From the NCBI RefSeq assembly GCF_900111885.1, contig NZ_FOKG01000013.1, forward strand, positions 160,629 to 224,628: DNA of 64,000 nt, read 5' to 3'. The position numbers were made by a program, and so were the translations under genes. The first letter of the stretch is position 1. Every line of letters begins with the position of its first letter. The notes under the pieces are model-generated. The model worked only from the letters and a program-made list of their open reading frames with translations, was not told the origin of the DNA and did no database searches. Shown here piece after piece: positions 32,390 through 39,892 of the stretch. The stretch comes from Amycolatopsis marina (GTDB taxonomy: Bacteria; Actinomycetota; Actinomycetes; Mycobacteriales; Pseudonocardiaceae).

Positions 32390-32701
32390 CTACTTGAGCG
32401 CTTCGAGCAGAGCTTCGCGCTGACGCTCGCCGAGACCGGCAGCACGCCGGTCCGGGTCGATGCCGGCCTGCTCGAGCAGCGCCGCCACCTTTACCGCGCC
32501 AAGACCCGGTACAGCCTTGAGCAACTGGGTGACCTTGGTCTTGCCGATCGTCTTGTCTTCCTTGGCCTTCTTGAGCACCTTGTCGATGCTCTCCTTGCCG
32601 GACTTGATCGACGCAAGCAGCTCGGAGCGCGCCTTGCGAGCCTCGGCCGCCTTGGCCAGGGCGTCCGCACGCTGCTCCGGAGTCAACGTAGGCAGAGCCA
32701 A
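32390..32701 (-). CDS. Actinobacterial integration host factor (sIHF/mIHF family)
   Basis: 103-residue nucleoid-associated DNA-binding protein of the actinobacterial IHF family, unrelated to enterobacterial IHF. Visible are the MALPTLTPEQRADAL lead, a basic helix (KARSELLASIKSGKESIDKV) and the helix-two-turn-helix region VPGLGAVKVAALLEQAGI with the closing GLGERQREALLEAL. The TTG start is supported by the conserved MALP lead and AAGGA upstream. In Streptomyces and Mycobacterium the gene adjoins gmk; here it stands alone between isochorismate synthase and a FadD gene, so it may be a second copy. Confidence 0.92.
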   Translation of the reverse strand: MALPTLTPEQRADALAKAAEARKARSELLASIKSGKESIDKVLKKAKEDKTIGKTKVTQLLKAVPGLGAVKVAALLEQAGIDPDRRAAGLGERQREALLEALK

Positions 32702-32798
32702 CGCACTAGTCCTTCCTTCTCAGGTGTCCACCTCACGCCCGGCACCATCGCGGTGAAATCCGGCCGGAGGCCCTCAGTGGCAACAGCAGACCCGCATT

Positions 32799-32814
32799 GC
32801 TTGCAACTGCAAGC
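32799..32814. promoter_or_regulatory. Inverted repeat in the sIHF/FadD intergenic region
   Basis: GCTTGCA and TGCAAGC flank AC in the 395-bp gap at 32702-33096, about 100 bp upstream of sIHF. It is the only symmetric element I see in that gap, which must also hold the promoters of sIHF and of the divergent FadD gene; no clear -10/-35 pair can be chosen by eye and no further gene is apparent. Confidence 0.4.
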
Positions 32815-33096
32815 GCTGGTAGGGCCACCCCGCCACGGCCCCAGTAAACGCCACCTGCCGTTCGCGTGTGACACCGACACGCATAAATGACCCGGTAGAG
32901 CACAACCGGCCACAACGCCACTACCTGGCGCAACCTGCGAGCGAGGCCATCACCCGGCCCAGTGGGACCACGCAACGGTTGTGCATCGTGCACATGTCAC
33001 GCATGCCCGAGTCGCATTAGAGTCGCCCGTGACTTGGTTCACTGAGAGGTCCTGGACAAGACACACTGTCGAGCGAGCAACGATGCGGGAGTCACG

Positions 33097-34725
33097 ATGT
33101 TGAGCACCATGCAGGACGCACAGCTGTCTTTGGCGGATCTGCTCCGCCACGGCACTACCGTCCACTCCGAGAGCGAGGTCCTCACCTGGACGGGCTCGGA
33201 ATCCCGCCGCACGACGTTCGGTGAGATCGGCAAGCGGTCGGCCAGGCTGGCGAACGCGCTGCGCGGCCTCGGCGTGGACGGCGACCAGCGGGTCGGCACG
33301 TTCATGTGGAACAACGCCGAGCACCTCGAGGCCTACCTCGCGATTCCGGCGATGGGCGCCGTGCTGCACACCCTGAACATTCGCCTGTTCCCCGAGCAGC
33401 TGGTCTTCGTCGCCAACCACGCCGAGGACCACGCCATCATCGTGGACGGCACGCTGGTGCCACTGCTGGCGAAACAGCTGCCGGAGATGAAGACCGTCAA
33501 GCACGTGATCGTGGCGAACGGGGACGCGTCGACCCTGCAGGCGCCGGACTCGATTCAGGTGCACTCATACGAGGACTTGCTCGCGGCGCAGTCGGAGACC
33601 TTCGACTGGCCCGTTGTGGACGAACGTTCCGCCGCCGCGATGTGTTACACATCCGGCACGACCGGTGATCCGAAGGGTGTCGCGTACTCGCACCGATCCA
33701 TCTGGCTGCACTCGATGCAGGTGTGCATGAGTGACAGCATGCGACTGTCCCAGGCAGACAAGTCGCTGGCGATCGTGCCGATGTTCCACGCGATGTCCTG
33801 GGGTCTGCCCTACGCCGCGCTGATGGTCGGCGCGTCGCTGGTCATGCCGGACAGGTTCCTGCAGCCGGGCCCGATCGCGGAGATCCTCGCCGCGGAGAAG
33901 CCGACCATGGCGGCCGCGGTGCCGACCATCTGGCAGGGGCTGCTGGCCCACCTGGATGCCAACCCGCAGGACATCTCGCACGTCCGGGAGGTGGTGGTCG
34001 GCGGCTCGGCCGCGCCGCCCGCGATGATGCACGCCTTCGAGGAGCAGTACGACGTCCCGGTGCTGCATGCGTGGGGCATGACCGAGACCTCGCCACTCGG
34101 CAGCGTCGCCCGCCCGCCCGCTTCGGTGAGCGGGCAGGAGGCATGGGCTTACCGCTACACGCAGGGCCGGTTCCCGGCCTCGGTGCGGGCCAGGCTGATC
34201 GGCGACTCCGGCGAGGAGATGCCGTGGGACGGCGAGAGCGTCGGCGAACTCGAGGTGCAGGGGCCGTGGATCGCCGGGTCGTACTACGGCGGCGAGTCGG
34301 TCGACCCGGAGAAGTTCCACGAGGGCTGGCTGCGCACCGGGGACGTCGGCAAGATCACCCCGGACGGCTTCCTGACGCTGACCGACCGCGCCAAGGACGT
34401 GATCAAGTCCGGCGGCGAGTGGATCTCGTCGGTGGACCTGGAGAACGCCGTGATGGGCCACCCTGCCGTCGCGGAGGCCGCGGTGATCGGCGTGCCGGAC
34501 GAGAAGTGGGACGAGCGCCCACTGGTCGCGGTGGTCGTCCGCGAGGGGCAGAACGTCACACCCGCCGAGCTGCGGGAGTTCCTCGCCGACAAGGTCGCCA
34601 AGTGGCAACTGCCGGAGAACTGGGCCTTCGTCGAGGAAATGCCGAAGACCAGCGTCGGCAAGTTCGACAAGAAGCGGCTGCGCGCCTTCCACACCGAGGG
34701 CAAGCTGGACATCAGCCGCCTCTGA
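33097..34725 (+). CDS. Fatty-acid--CoA ligase (FadD-like)
   Basis: 542-residue adenylate-forming enzyme that activates medium- or long-chain fatty acids. Motifs: CYTSGTTGDPKGVAYSHRS (about residues 182-200), HAWGMTETSPLG (about 325), TDRAKDVIKSGGEWISS (about 430) and MPKTSVGKFDKKRLR with the catalytic Lys near the end. ATG 33097 opens the conserved MQDAQLSLADLL region; a second Met follows five codons later. A strong bidirectional terminator closes it. Unlike the ligase at 26358 it is a single-gene unit, so probably a housekeeping FadD. Confidence 0.94.
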   Translation: MLSTMQDAQLSLADLLRHGTTVHSESEVLTWTGSESRRTTFGEIGKRSARLANALRGLGVDGDQRVGTFMWNNAEHLEAYLAIPAMGAVLHTLNIRLFPEQLVFVANHAEDHAIIVDGTLVPLLAKQLPEMKTVKHVIVANGDASTLQAPDSIQVHSYEDLLAAQSETFDWPVVDERSAAAMCYTSGTTGDPKGVAYSHRSIWLHSMQVCMSDSMRLSQADKSLAIVPMFHAMSWGLPYAALMVGASLVMPDRFLQPGPIAEILAAEKPTMAAAVPTIWQGLLAHLDANPQDISHVREVVVGGSAAPPAMMHAFEEQYDVPVLHAWGMTETSPLGSVARPPASVSGQEAWAYRYTQGRFPASVRARLIGDSGEEMPWDGESVGELEVQGPWIAGSYYGGESVDPEKFHEGWLRTGDVGKITPDGFLTLTDRAKDVIKSGGEWISSVDLENAVMGHPAVAEAAVIGVPDEKWDERPLVAVVVREGQNVTPAELREFLADKVAKWQLPENWAFVEEMPKTSVGKFDKKRLRAFHTEGKLDISRL

Positions 34726-34735
34726 CCCGGCCACA

Positions 34736-34781
34736 CCGGTAGGGCCTGCTCCAGCAACATCGTCGGAGCAGGCCCTACCGG
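34736..34781. terminator. Bidirectional hairpin terminator
   Basis: Perfect 17-bp arms (CCGGTAGGGCCTGCTCC and its complement) around a 12-base loop, between the FadD stop and the convergent TetR stop, serving both. Confidence 0.92.
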
Positions 34782-34799
34782 ATGGACCGTTCACCGGCT

Positions 34800-35426
34800 T
34801 TACCTGGCCGAGGACGTGTCGTCGTTGTTCAGCAGGCTGGCCTCGATGCCGCCGAGCACGAGAGCGAGTCCGTCCTCGAAGGCGATGGGGCCGTCCGGCG
34901 GGCCGCCTTCGCGGATGGCAGCCAAGAGCGTGGGGGTTTCCCGGGCTTTGTCGAGGTCGACCGGTGGGGGCTCGTCCCGCCCATGGCGCGCCTGTTCCTC
35001 CAGGACGAAGCCGGTTATGTAGGAGCCGAGTGTGGTGATGGCGCGCATCGCCTGCACGGGAGTGAATCCCTGGAGCACCAACGCGTTCAGCTCCTGATCG
35101 AACATCACGGCGATGCCGGGTCCCGGACTGCTTCCGGCTATGAGACGGGCGCCGTCGCGATGAGCCAGGAGGATGTCCCGGCGTTCCCGAGCCCGGCGGA
35201 CGAGCCAGTCGCGCCACTGCTCGCCCGCACGCGGCGGGCCGAGATCCTGCCGCGCTTGGATGGACCGGGCCATCTCGTCGAGGAGTTCCTGCTTGTTGCG
35301 GAAATGCCAGTAGAGCGCTGGGGACTTGACCTGCAGCCGGGCGGCGAGCCTGCGCGTCGTCAACTCGTCGAGCCCGACTTCCTCCAGCACCTCCAGCGCC
35401 GCACTGATGATCGTCGACCGGTCCAC
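34800..35426 (-). CDS. TetR-family regulator (TetR_C type)
   Basis: 208-residue repressor. The helix-turn-helix (about residues 5-48, LTTRRLAARLQVKSPALYWH followed by FRNKQELL) is almost that of the tetracycline repressor and the ligand domain is TetR_C-like. GTG 35426 has AGGA upstream. It is divergent from a DUF998 membrane protein across a gap with two copies of a TTA-CAACGATAAGG box, so the membrane protein is its probable target and expression is autoregulated. No TetA-type pump is present, so tetracycline is not implied. Confidence 0.92.
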   Translation of the reverse strand: MDRSTIISAALEVLEEVGLDELTTRRLAARLQVKSPALYWHFRNKQELLDEMARSIQARQDLGPPRAGEQWRDWLVRRARERRDILLAHRDGARLIAGSSPGPGIAVMFDQELNALVLQGFTPVQAMRAITTLGSYITGFVLEEQARHGRDEPPPVDLDKARETPTLLAAIREGGPPDGPIAFEDGLALVLGGIEASLLNNDDTSSAR

Positions 35427-35458
35427 TTCGCGTCCTGACCTCCTGTCTGCAGTTGCTT

Positions 35459-35475
35459 CCTTACCAACGATAAGG
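35459..35475. promoter_or_regulatory. Candidate TetR operator, copy 1
   Basis: CCTTACCAACGATAAGG is a 17-bp inverted repeat about an AAC centre with one mismatched pair. It lies 33 bp before the TetR start and shares 14 of 15 bases with copy 2. Confidence 0.7.
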
Positions 35476-35496
35476 CATCCTCATGACTTCGATGGT

Positions 35497-35509
35497 TTAT
35501 CAACGATAA
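35497..35509. promoter_or_regulatory. Candidate TetR operator, copy 2
   Basis: TTATC-AAC-GATAA is a perfect 13-bp inverted repeat that runs into the AAGGAA ribosome site of the membrane-protein gene, nine bases before its ATG. It repeats copy 1 at 36 bp, close to three and a half helical turns. Confidence 0.72.
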
Positions 35510-35517
35510 GGAAAGCC

Positions 35518-36213
35518 ATGTCCCGCGCGCGTTCCACTCAGCTTCTACTGACCTGCGGCCTGATCGTCTCGATGCTGTTCGTGGGAGTGATCCTCGTCGA
35601 GGGCGCGCTCCGCGCTGGTTATGAGCCGCTGCACCGCTTCGGCAGCGAGCTCGCCCTGGGCGAGCGGGGATGGGTGCAGATCGCCAACTTTGTCGTCAGT
35701 GGGCTACTCGTCCTCGGGTTCGCCCTCGGCCTGCGCCGGGTGCTGCGCGACGGCCTCGGATCGACAGCTGCCCCCGCACTCGCGGCCGTCTTCGGGATAT
35801 GCCTCATCACGGGCGGCGTCTTCGTCACCGACCCCAAGCCCGGCTACCCGGAAGGCAGCGCCGGAACGGCCGAACCGACAGTGCACGGCCTGATCCACGA
35901 CGCCAATCCCATTCCGTTCTACCTGTCACTGATCGCCCTCATTTGCGTGCTGGCCCGGCGCTTCGCGACCGAACCCGGAGGGCGGCCCTGGATGTGGTTC
36001 TGCGTCGCCACCGCGATCGCGGTACCGGTGACCTTCGCGATCGCCGCGGGCCTCTACGACGCCGAGAGTCAAACCGGGACGTACCACGGGCTCTGGCAGC
36101 GGATCAACCTGGCCATCAGCCTGGGTTGGTTCGGCGTGGTCGCGATGCGGTTCCTGCCCAGATACGCAACGGGTGCACACGCCGGCCCGGAGGCGATTTC
36201 AGCGCGCGGCTGA
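35518..36213 (+). CDS. DUF998-family membrane protein
   Basis: 231-residue integral membrane protein with six helices (about residues 10-30, 54-76, 88-108, 130-148, 158-180 and 190-212). The extracellular-loop motif GGVFVTDPKPGYPEG after helix three is the DUF998 hallmark. Function is unknown; some relatives are linked with stress or small-molecule tolerance. ATG 35518 has AAGGAA four bases upstream and one operator copy abuts it. Regulation by the divergent TetR is likely. Confidence 0.88.
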   Translation: MSRARSTQLLLTCGLIVSMLFVGVILVEGALRAGYEPLHRFGSELALGERGWVQIANFVVSGLLVLGFALGLRRVLRDGLGSTAAPALAAVFGICLITGGVFVTDPKPGYPEGSAGTAEPTVHGLIHDANPIPFYLSLIALICVLARRFATEPGGRPWMWFCVATAIAVPVTFAIAAGLYDAESQTGTYHGLWQRINLAISLGWFGVVAMRFLPRYATGAHAGPEAISARG

Positions 36214-36319
36214 ACATGATGAATTTTCGCGTTTGGCTTCCCTGGCGTTCACCGCTCGGTTAATCTCGTGCGGCACCGTGAGGTTTCCTGCACCGTCCGC
36301 ACATCGACTGGGGAGCGCC

Positions 36320-38050
36320 GTGGCCGAACTGACTCGCAGAGGATTCGTCAACGCGGCCGGGCTTTCCGGCGTCGGACTGTTGCTGTGCACCCCCACCGCG
36401 AGCGCGATCGACCGTGTGCTGCGGGAAACGACCCGGCGCACGATCGCCCCGGCGGGCACCACCCTCGAGTCAGCGGCCGCACCGGTCAATTCCGGGCCGC
36501 GCTACACCCGGCTCACCTCGGGGCCGGGCTGGCCGCTCGTCGTGCGGCAGGAACTCGTGGCGGGCAAGGCCGACCGGGATGACCGGCGCACCGGCCTCGC
36601 CTCCTTCGTGCAGTTCACCGATCTGCACGTCACCGACACGCAGTCGCCCGTCCGTTTCGAGTACCTGCACTCCTTCACCGGTTCCGCCCACCGTCCACAA
36701 GAGACGCTAGGGGTGGTCTCCACGGCCGCACTCGTGCGCCGGGTCAACGATCTCGGCGGCGGCCCCTTCACCGGGCGGCCGTTGGACTTCATGATGACCA
36801 CGGGGGACAACACCGACAACCACGAGCAGATCGAACTCTCCTGGTTCCTCGACCTGCTGGGCGGCGGCAGCATCACGCCCAACACCGGTGATCCGAACCG
36901 ATACGAAGGCGTGCAGGACTCGGGATCGTCGCACTACTGGAATCCGGACACGGTGCTGCGGGACGACTACACGGAGAAAGGCTTCCCGCACCTGCCAGGA
37001 CTGCTCGACGCCGCGATAGCGCGGTTCTCCTCGCCTGGCCTGGACATCCCCTGGTACTGCACGTTCGGCAACCACGACAACACCCCCGTCGGCACACTGC
37101 CCGCCAACATCCCGGGCATCGAGTACTTCTACACCGGCGAGCGCAAGGTGATCGGCAAGGACGAGCGCACCTGCAGGGCGCTGGCGTCGGCGATGGAGAA
37201 GCCAGGCGGCTCGCTCCCGGTGGCCGAACTCTTCGGCGGTGGCGGCACGATCCGCAAGGTCACCCCCGACGACCGGCGCACCCCGTTCAGCACCGCCGAG
37301 TTCGTGCAAGCCCACCTCGACCCGGCCAACGCCGGACCGGGACCGCACGGGCACGGTTTCACCGAGGCCAATGCCGACGGCCGCGAGGTCTACTACACCT
37401 TCCGGATCGCCCCTGGCATCACCGGAATCAGCCTCGACACCACCACACTGGCCGGCTTCGCCGACGGCTCGATCGGCCTTGCCCAGTACCTCTGGGTCGA
37501 GCGAACGCTACGGCGCGCCAGCTCCACCTACTACAACGTGTGGGGCAGCAGGGTCACCCAGAACGTCAGTGACGAACTGTTCGTCCTCTTCAGCCATCAC
37601 ACGAGCGGCACGATGGGCAACGTCCTGCCGGACTCACGCAACCTGCTCGACCCACGCCTGAACGGGGACACCTTCGTCGGACTGCTCAACCGGTTCCCGA
37701 ACGTGCTCGCGTGGGTCAACGGCCACACCCACCTGAACAAGGTCGTCGCCCACCCCGGCAACACGCCGGCACAGGGGTTCTGGGAGATCAACACCGCCTC
37801 GCACGTCGACTTCCCGCAGCACGCGCGGGTGATCGAGGTCGCCGACAACGCCGACGGCACCCTTTCGCTGTTCACCACCCTGGTCGAGTCCGACGCGCCC
37901 TACGCCGCCGACTACGACGACACCTCTCCCGGAGCCCTGGCCTCGCTGTACCGGGAACTGTCCTACAACGACGTGCACGCCGACCTCAGCCGGGCAGGTT
38001 CCGCGGCGGACCGCAACACCGAACTGCTCCTGGTGCACCCACTGCGCTGA
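36320..38050 (+). CDS. Exported metallophosphoesterase (TIGR03767-like)
   Basis: 576-residue calcineurin-like phosphoesterase. The N-terminus ELTRRGFVNAAGLSGVGLLL is a twin-arginine signal. The metal-site motifs follow in order: FTDLHVTDTQ (about residues 103-112), TTGDNTDNHEQ (about 158-168), FGNHDN (about 250), LFSHHTSG (about 425) and VNGHTHLN (about 470). It should act outside the membrane on phosphodiesters or phosphomonoesters. GTG 36320 follows GGGGAG by four bases. The preceding 100 bp are relatively AT-rich and probably hold its promoter. Confidence 0.92.
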   Translation: MAELTRRGFVNAAGLSGVGLLLCTPTASAIDRVLRETTRRTIAPAGTTLESAAAPVNSGPRYTRLTSGPGWPLVVRQELVAGKADRDDRRTGLASFVQFTDLHVTDTQSPVRFEYLHSFTGSAHRPQETLGVVSTAALVRRVNDLGGGPFTGRPLDFMMTTGDNTDNHEQIELSWFLDLLGGGSITPNTGDPNRYEGVQDSGSSHYWNPDTVLRDDYTEKGFPHLPGLLDAAIARFSSPGLDIPWYCTFGNHDNTPVGTLPANIPGIEYFYTGERKVIGKDERTCRALASAMEKPGGSLPVAELFGGGGTIRKVTPDDRRTPFSTAEFVQAHLDPANAGPGPHGHGFTEANADGREVYYTFRIAPGITGISLDTTTLAGFADGSIGLAQYLWVERTLRRASSTYYNVWGSRVTQNVSDELFVLFSHHTSGTMGNVLPDSRNLLDPRLNGDTFVGLLNRFPNVLAWVNGHTHLNKVVAHPGNTPAQGFWEINTASHVDFPQHARVIEVADNADGTLSLFTTLVESDAPYAADYDDTSPGALASLYRELSYNDVHADLSRAGSAADRNTELLLVHPLR

Positions 38051-38060
38051 CGACCTCGCC

Positions 38061-38077
38061 ATTACCCCGGGAGTAAT
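38061..38077. promoter_or_regulatory. Near-perfect inverted repeat before thioesterase
   Basis: ATTACCCCGGGAGTAAT is a 17-bp dyad with one mismatched pair. It begins 11 bp after the phosphoesterase stop and covers an ATG at 38076 that would otherwise be a start for the thioesterase, which favours the later ATG. It could be an operator or a short hairpin. Confidence 0.4.
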
Positions 38078-38111
38078 GGACCTACTTCGGGCGCCCGTGC
38101 AGGCTTTCGGC

Positions 38112-38510
38112 ATGGACACCGAAGGAACCGCGCTCTTCCACCGCACCATGCCGTTCACCGAACGCCTCGGCGTCCGGGTGCTCGAACACGCGGCCGAGTT
38201 GGTCCGCAGCAGCGTGGCGTGGGACGAGACGCTCTGCACGCTCGGCGGCGCGCTGCACGGCGGCGTGCTGATGTCACTGGCCGACGCCAACGCGGCGGTC
38301 TGCGCCTTCCTGAACCTGCCGGAGGGCGCACAGGGCACGACCACGATCGAGTCGAAGACCAACTTCCTGCGCGCGTTGCGGTCCGGGAACGCGGTCGCCT
38401 CCTCCCGGCCACTGCACCCGGGCCGCAGGGTGATCGTCGTGGAGACCGAGATCCACGACGACCAGCACTCCCTGATCGCCAAGGTCACCCAGACCCAGGC
38501 CGTGCTCTGA
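38112..38510 (+). CDS. PaaI-type hotdog-fold thioesterase
   Basis: 132-residue acyl-CoA thioesterase of the 4HBT/PaaI family. The signature is LGGALHGGVLMSLADANAAV (about residues 41-60) with the substrate-facing Asp, followed by TIESKTNFLRAL and the closing strand RRVIVVETEIHDD. ATG 38112 is preferred; an in-frame ATG at 38076 lies in a dyad and would add 12 residues. It is probably a clean-up enzyme releasing CoA; no aromatic catabolic genes lie close by. Confidence 0.88.
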   Translation: MDTEGTALFHRTMPFTERLGVRVLEHAAELVRSSVAWDETLCTLGGALHGGVLMSLADANAAVCAFLNLPEGAQGTTTIESKTNFLRALRSGNAVASSRPLHPGRRVIVVETEIHDDQHSLIAKVTQTQAVL

Positions 38511-38617
38511 CCGGACCTCGCCGACGAGTTCGCGATTAGTCCAGACAGAGGTTTACAACACGGAGAAGAAGGGAGAAAATCCTCCACTACCTTGCTAGTT
38601 CGGAGAGTGGGAGCGAT

Positions 38618-39892
38618 ATGCGCGGACGTGCCGTCACGATGATGCTGGTCCTGACGATGGCGGCGATGGCCGTACCCGCGGCCGCACAACCTGCCGCGCG
38701 GCCTTCCACCACCCCGGCGAGCGGGGACGAGTCGATCGACTACCACCAGTGGGACTCCAGCAGAGACTTCGCGAAGGGCGTGCGCGACGGCGTCTCCCTC
38801 GGCGCGGGCGGGCTCAGGATCAGCCGCCCCGCGGGCACCATCCAGCGCAGTGAACCCGCACTCGGCACCAACCGGACCTACGAGTTCGGCACGTGGACCT
38901 CGCCGAGCTACAAGCCGGGCTTCGATGCCACCGAGCTCATCGCCTCCTGGAGCGCGCGCACGCCGCGCAAGACCTGGTTGCAGGTCGAGGCCAGCGCCAG
39001 GACCGCGCAGGGAGACGACACCAACTGGTACGTGCTCGGCCAGTGGGCGCACGGCGACGACGACATCCAGCGCACCACGGTCGAGGGCCAGCGCGACGAA
39101 CACGCCACCGTCTTCGTCGACACGCTGGCGACGAAAGCGGGCGTGACTCTGCGGTCCTACCGCCTGCGGGTCACCCTGTACCGCGAGCAGGGCAGCAGGA
39201 CCACGCCGGTACTGCGCGCCGTCGGCGCGATGACCTCTACCGTGCCGGACCGCTTCGAGGTGCCCATCTCCGAGCCGGGTGCCGCACGGGGAATCGAACT
39301 TCCGGTGCCGCGTTACGCGCAGAATCTCCACAAAGGACAGTATCCGGAGTACGGCGGGGGCGGGCAGAACTGGTGCAGCCCGACGGCCACGCAGATGGTG
39401 ATCGAGTACTGGGGCCGGAAGCCGAGTCAGCGGGAGCTGTCCTGGATCCCGGCCGGCTACACCGATCGCAGCGTCGCGCATGCCGCCCGCCACACCTACG
39501 ACTACTCCTACGAGGGCACCGGAAACTGGCCCTTCAACACCGCCTACGCCGCGCACTACGGGCTCCGCGGCCACATCACCCGCTTGCACTCACTGGCGGA
39601 ACTGGAGGGCTACATCGCCAGGGGCATCCCGGTGATCACGTCGCAGTCGTTCCTGGAGAGCGAGCTGGACGGGGCGGGTTACGGCACCGCTGGACACATC
39701 ATGGTCGTCGTCGGGTTCACGGAGGACGGTGACGTGATCGCCAACGATCCGGCGTCCAACAGCAACGCCGGGGTGCGCAACGTGTACGACCGCGCGCAGT
39801 TCGAGACGATCTGGCAACGAACACAGCGCATCGACGCGGACGGTGACGTGGCCGGTGGCCCCGGTGGCGTCGTCTACGTGATCAGTCCCTGA
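38618..39892 (+). CDS. Secreted C39-type peptidase-like protein
   Basis: 424-residue exported protein. A signal peptide (about residues 1-23, ending PAAAQ) is followed by a beta-rich domain (40-215) and a papain-like C39 domain (225-420). The likely active site is C253 (NWCSPTATQMVIEYWG), H360 (GHIMVVVGF) and D377 (NDPAS). Such stand-alone secreted proteins are not lantibiotic processing peptidases; their targets are unknown. GGGAG lies before the ATG. Its last 11 bp overlap the convergent oxidase gene. Confidence 0.9.
   Translation: MRGRAVTMMLVLTMAAMAVPAAAQPAARPSTTPASGDESIDYHQWDSSRDFAKGVRDGVSLGAGGLRISRPAGTIQRSEPALGTNRTYEFGTWTSPSYKPGFDATELIASWSARTPRKTWLQVEASARTAQGDDTNWYVLGQWAHGDDDIQRTTVEGQRDEHATVFVDTLATKAGVTLRSYRLRVTLYREQGSRTTPVLRAVGAMTSTVPDRFEVPISEPGAARGIELPVPRYAQNLHKGQYPEYGGGGQNWCSPTATQMVIEYWGRKPSQRELSWIPAGYTDRSVAHAARHTYDYSYEGTGNWPFNTAYAAHYGLRGHITRLHSLAELEGYIARGIPVITSQSFLESELDGAGYGTAGHIMVVVGFTEDGDVIANDPASNSNAGVRNVYDRAQFETIWQRTQRIDADGDVAGGPGGVVYVISP

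Noticed and set aside
32147..32890. Plus-strand frame opposite sIHF and the start of isochorismate synthase
   Set aside because: No recognisable domain or ribosome site; the sIHF protein on the minus strand is unambiguous and has its own terminator.
30294..34725. Siderophore biosynthetic cluster
   Set aside because: Only a phosphopantetheinyl transferase and isochorismate synthase are present; the FadD at 33097 is a fatty-acid ligase by sequence, and no NRPS, dhbA or dhbB gene follows.
38537..38548. Second DasR-like site before the C39-type peptidase
   Set aside because: TAGTCCAGACAG matches the dre core at only eight of twelve positions and lacks the TGGT/ACCA dyad.
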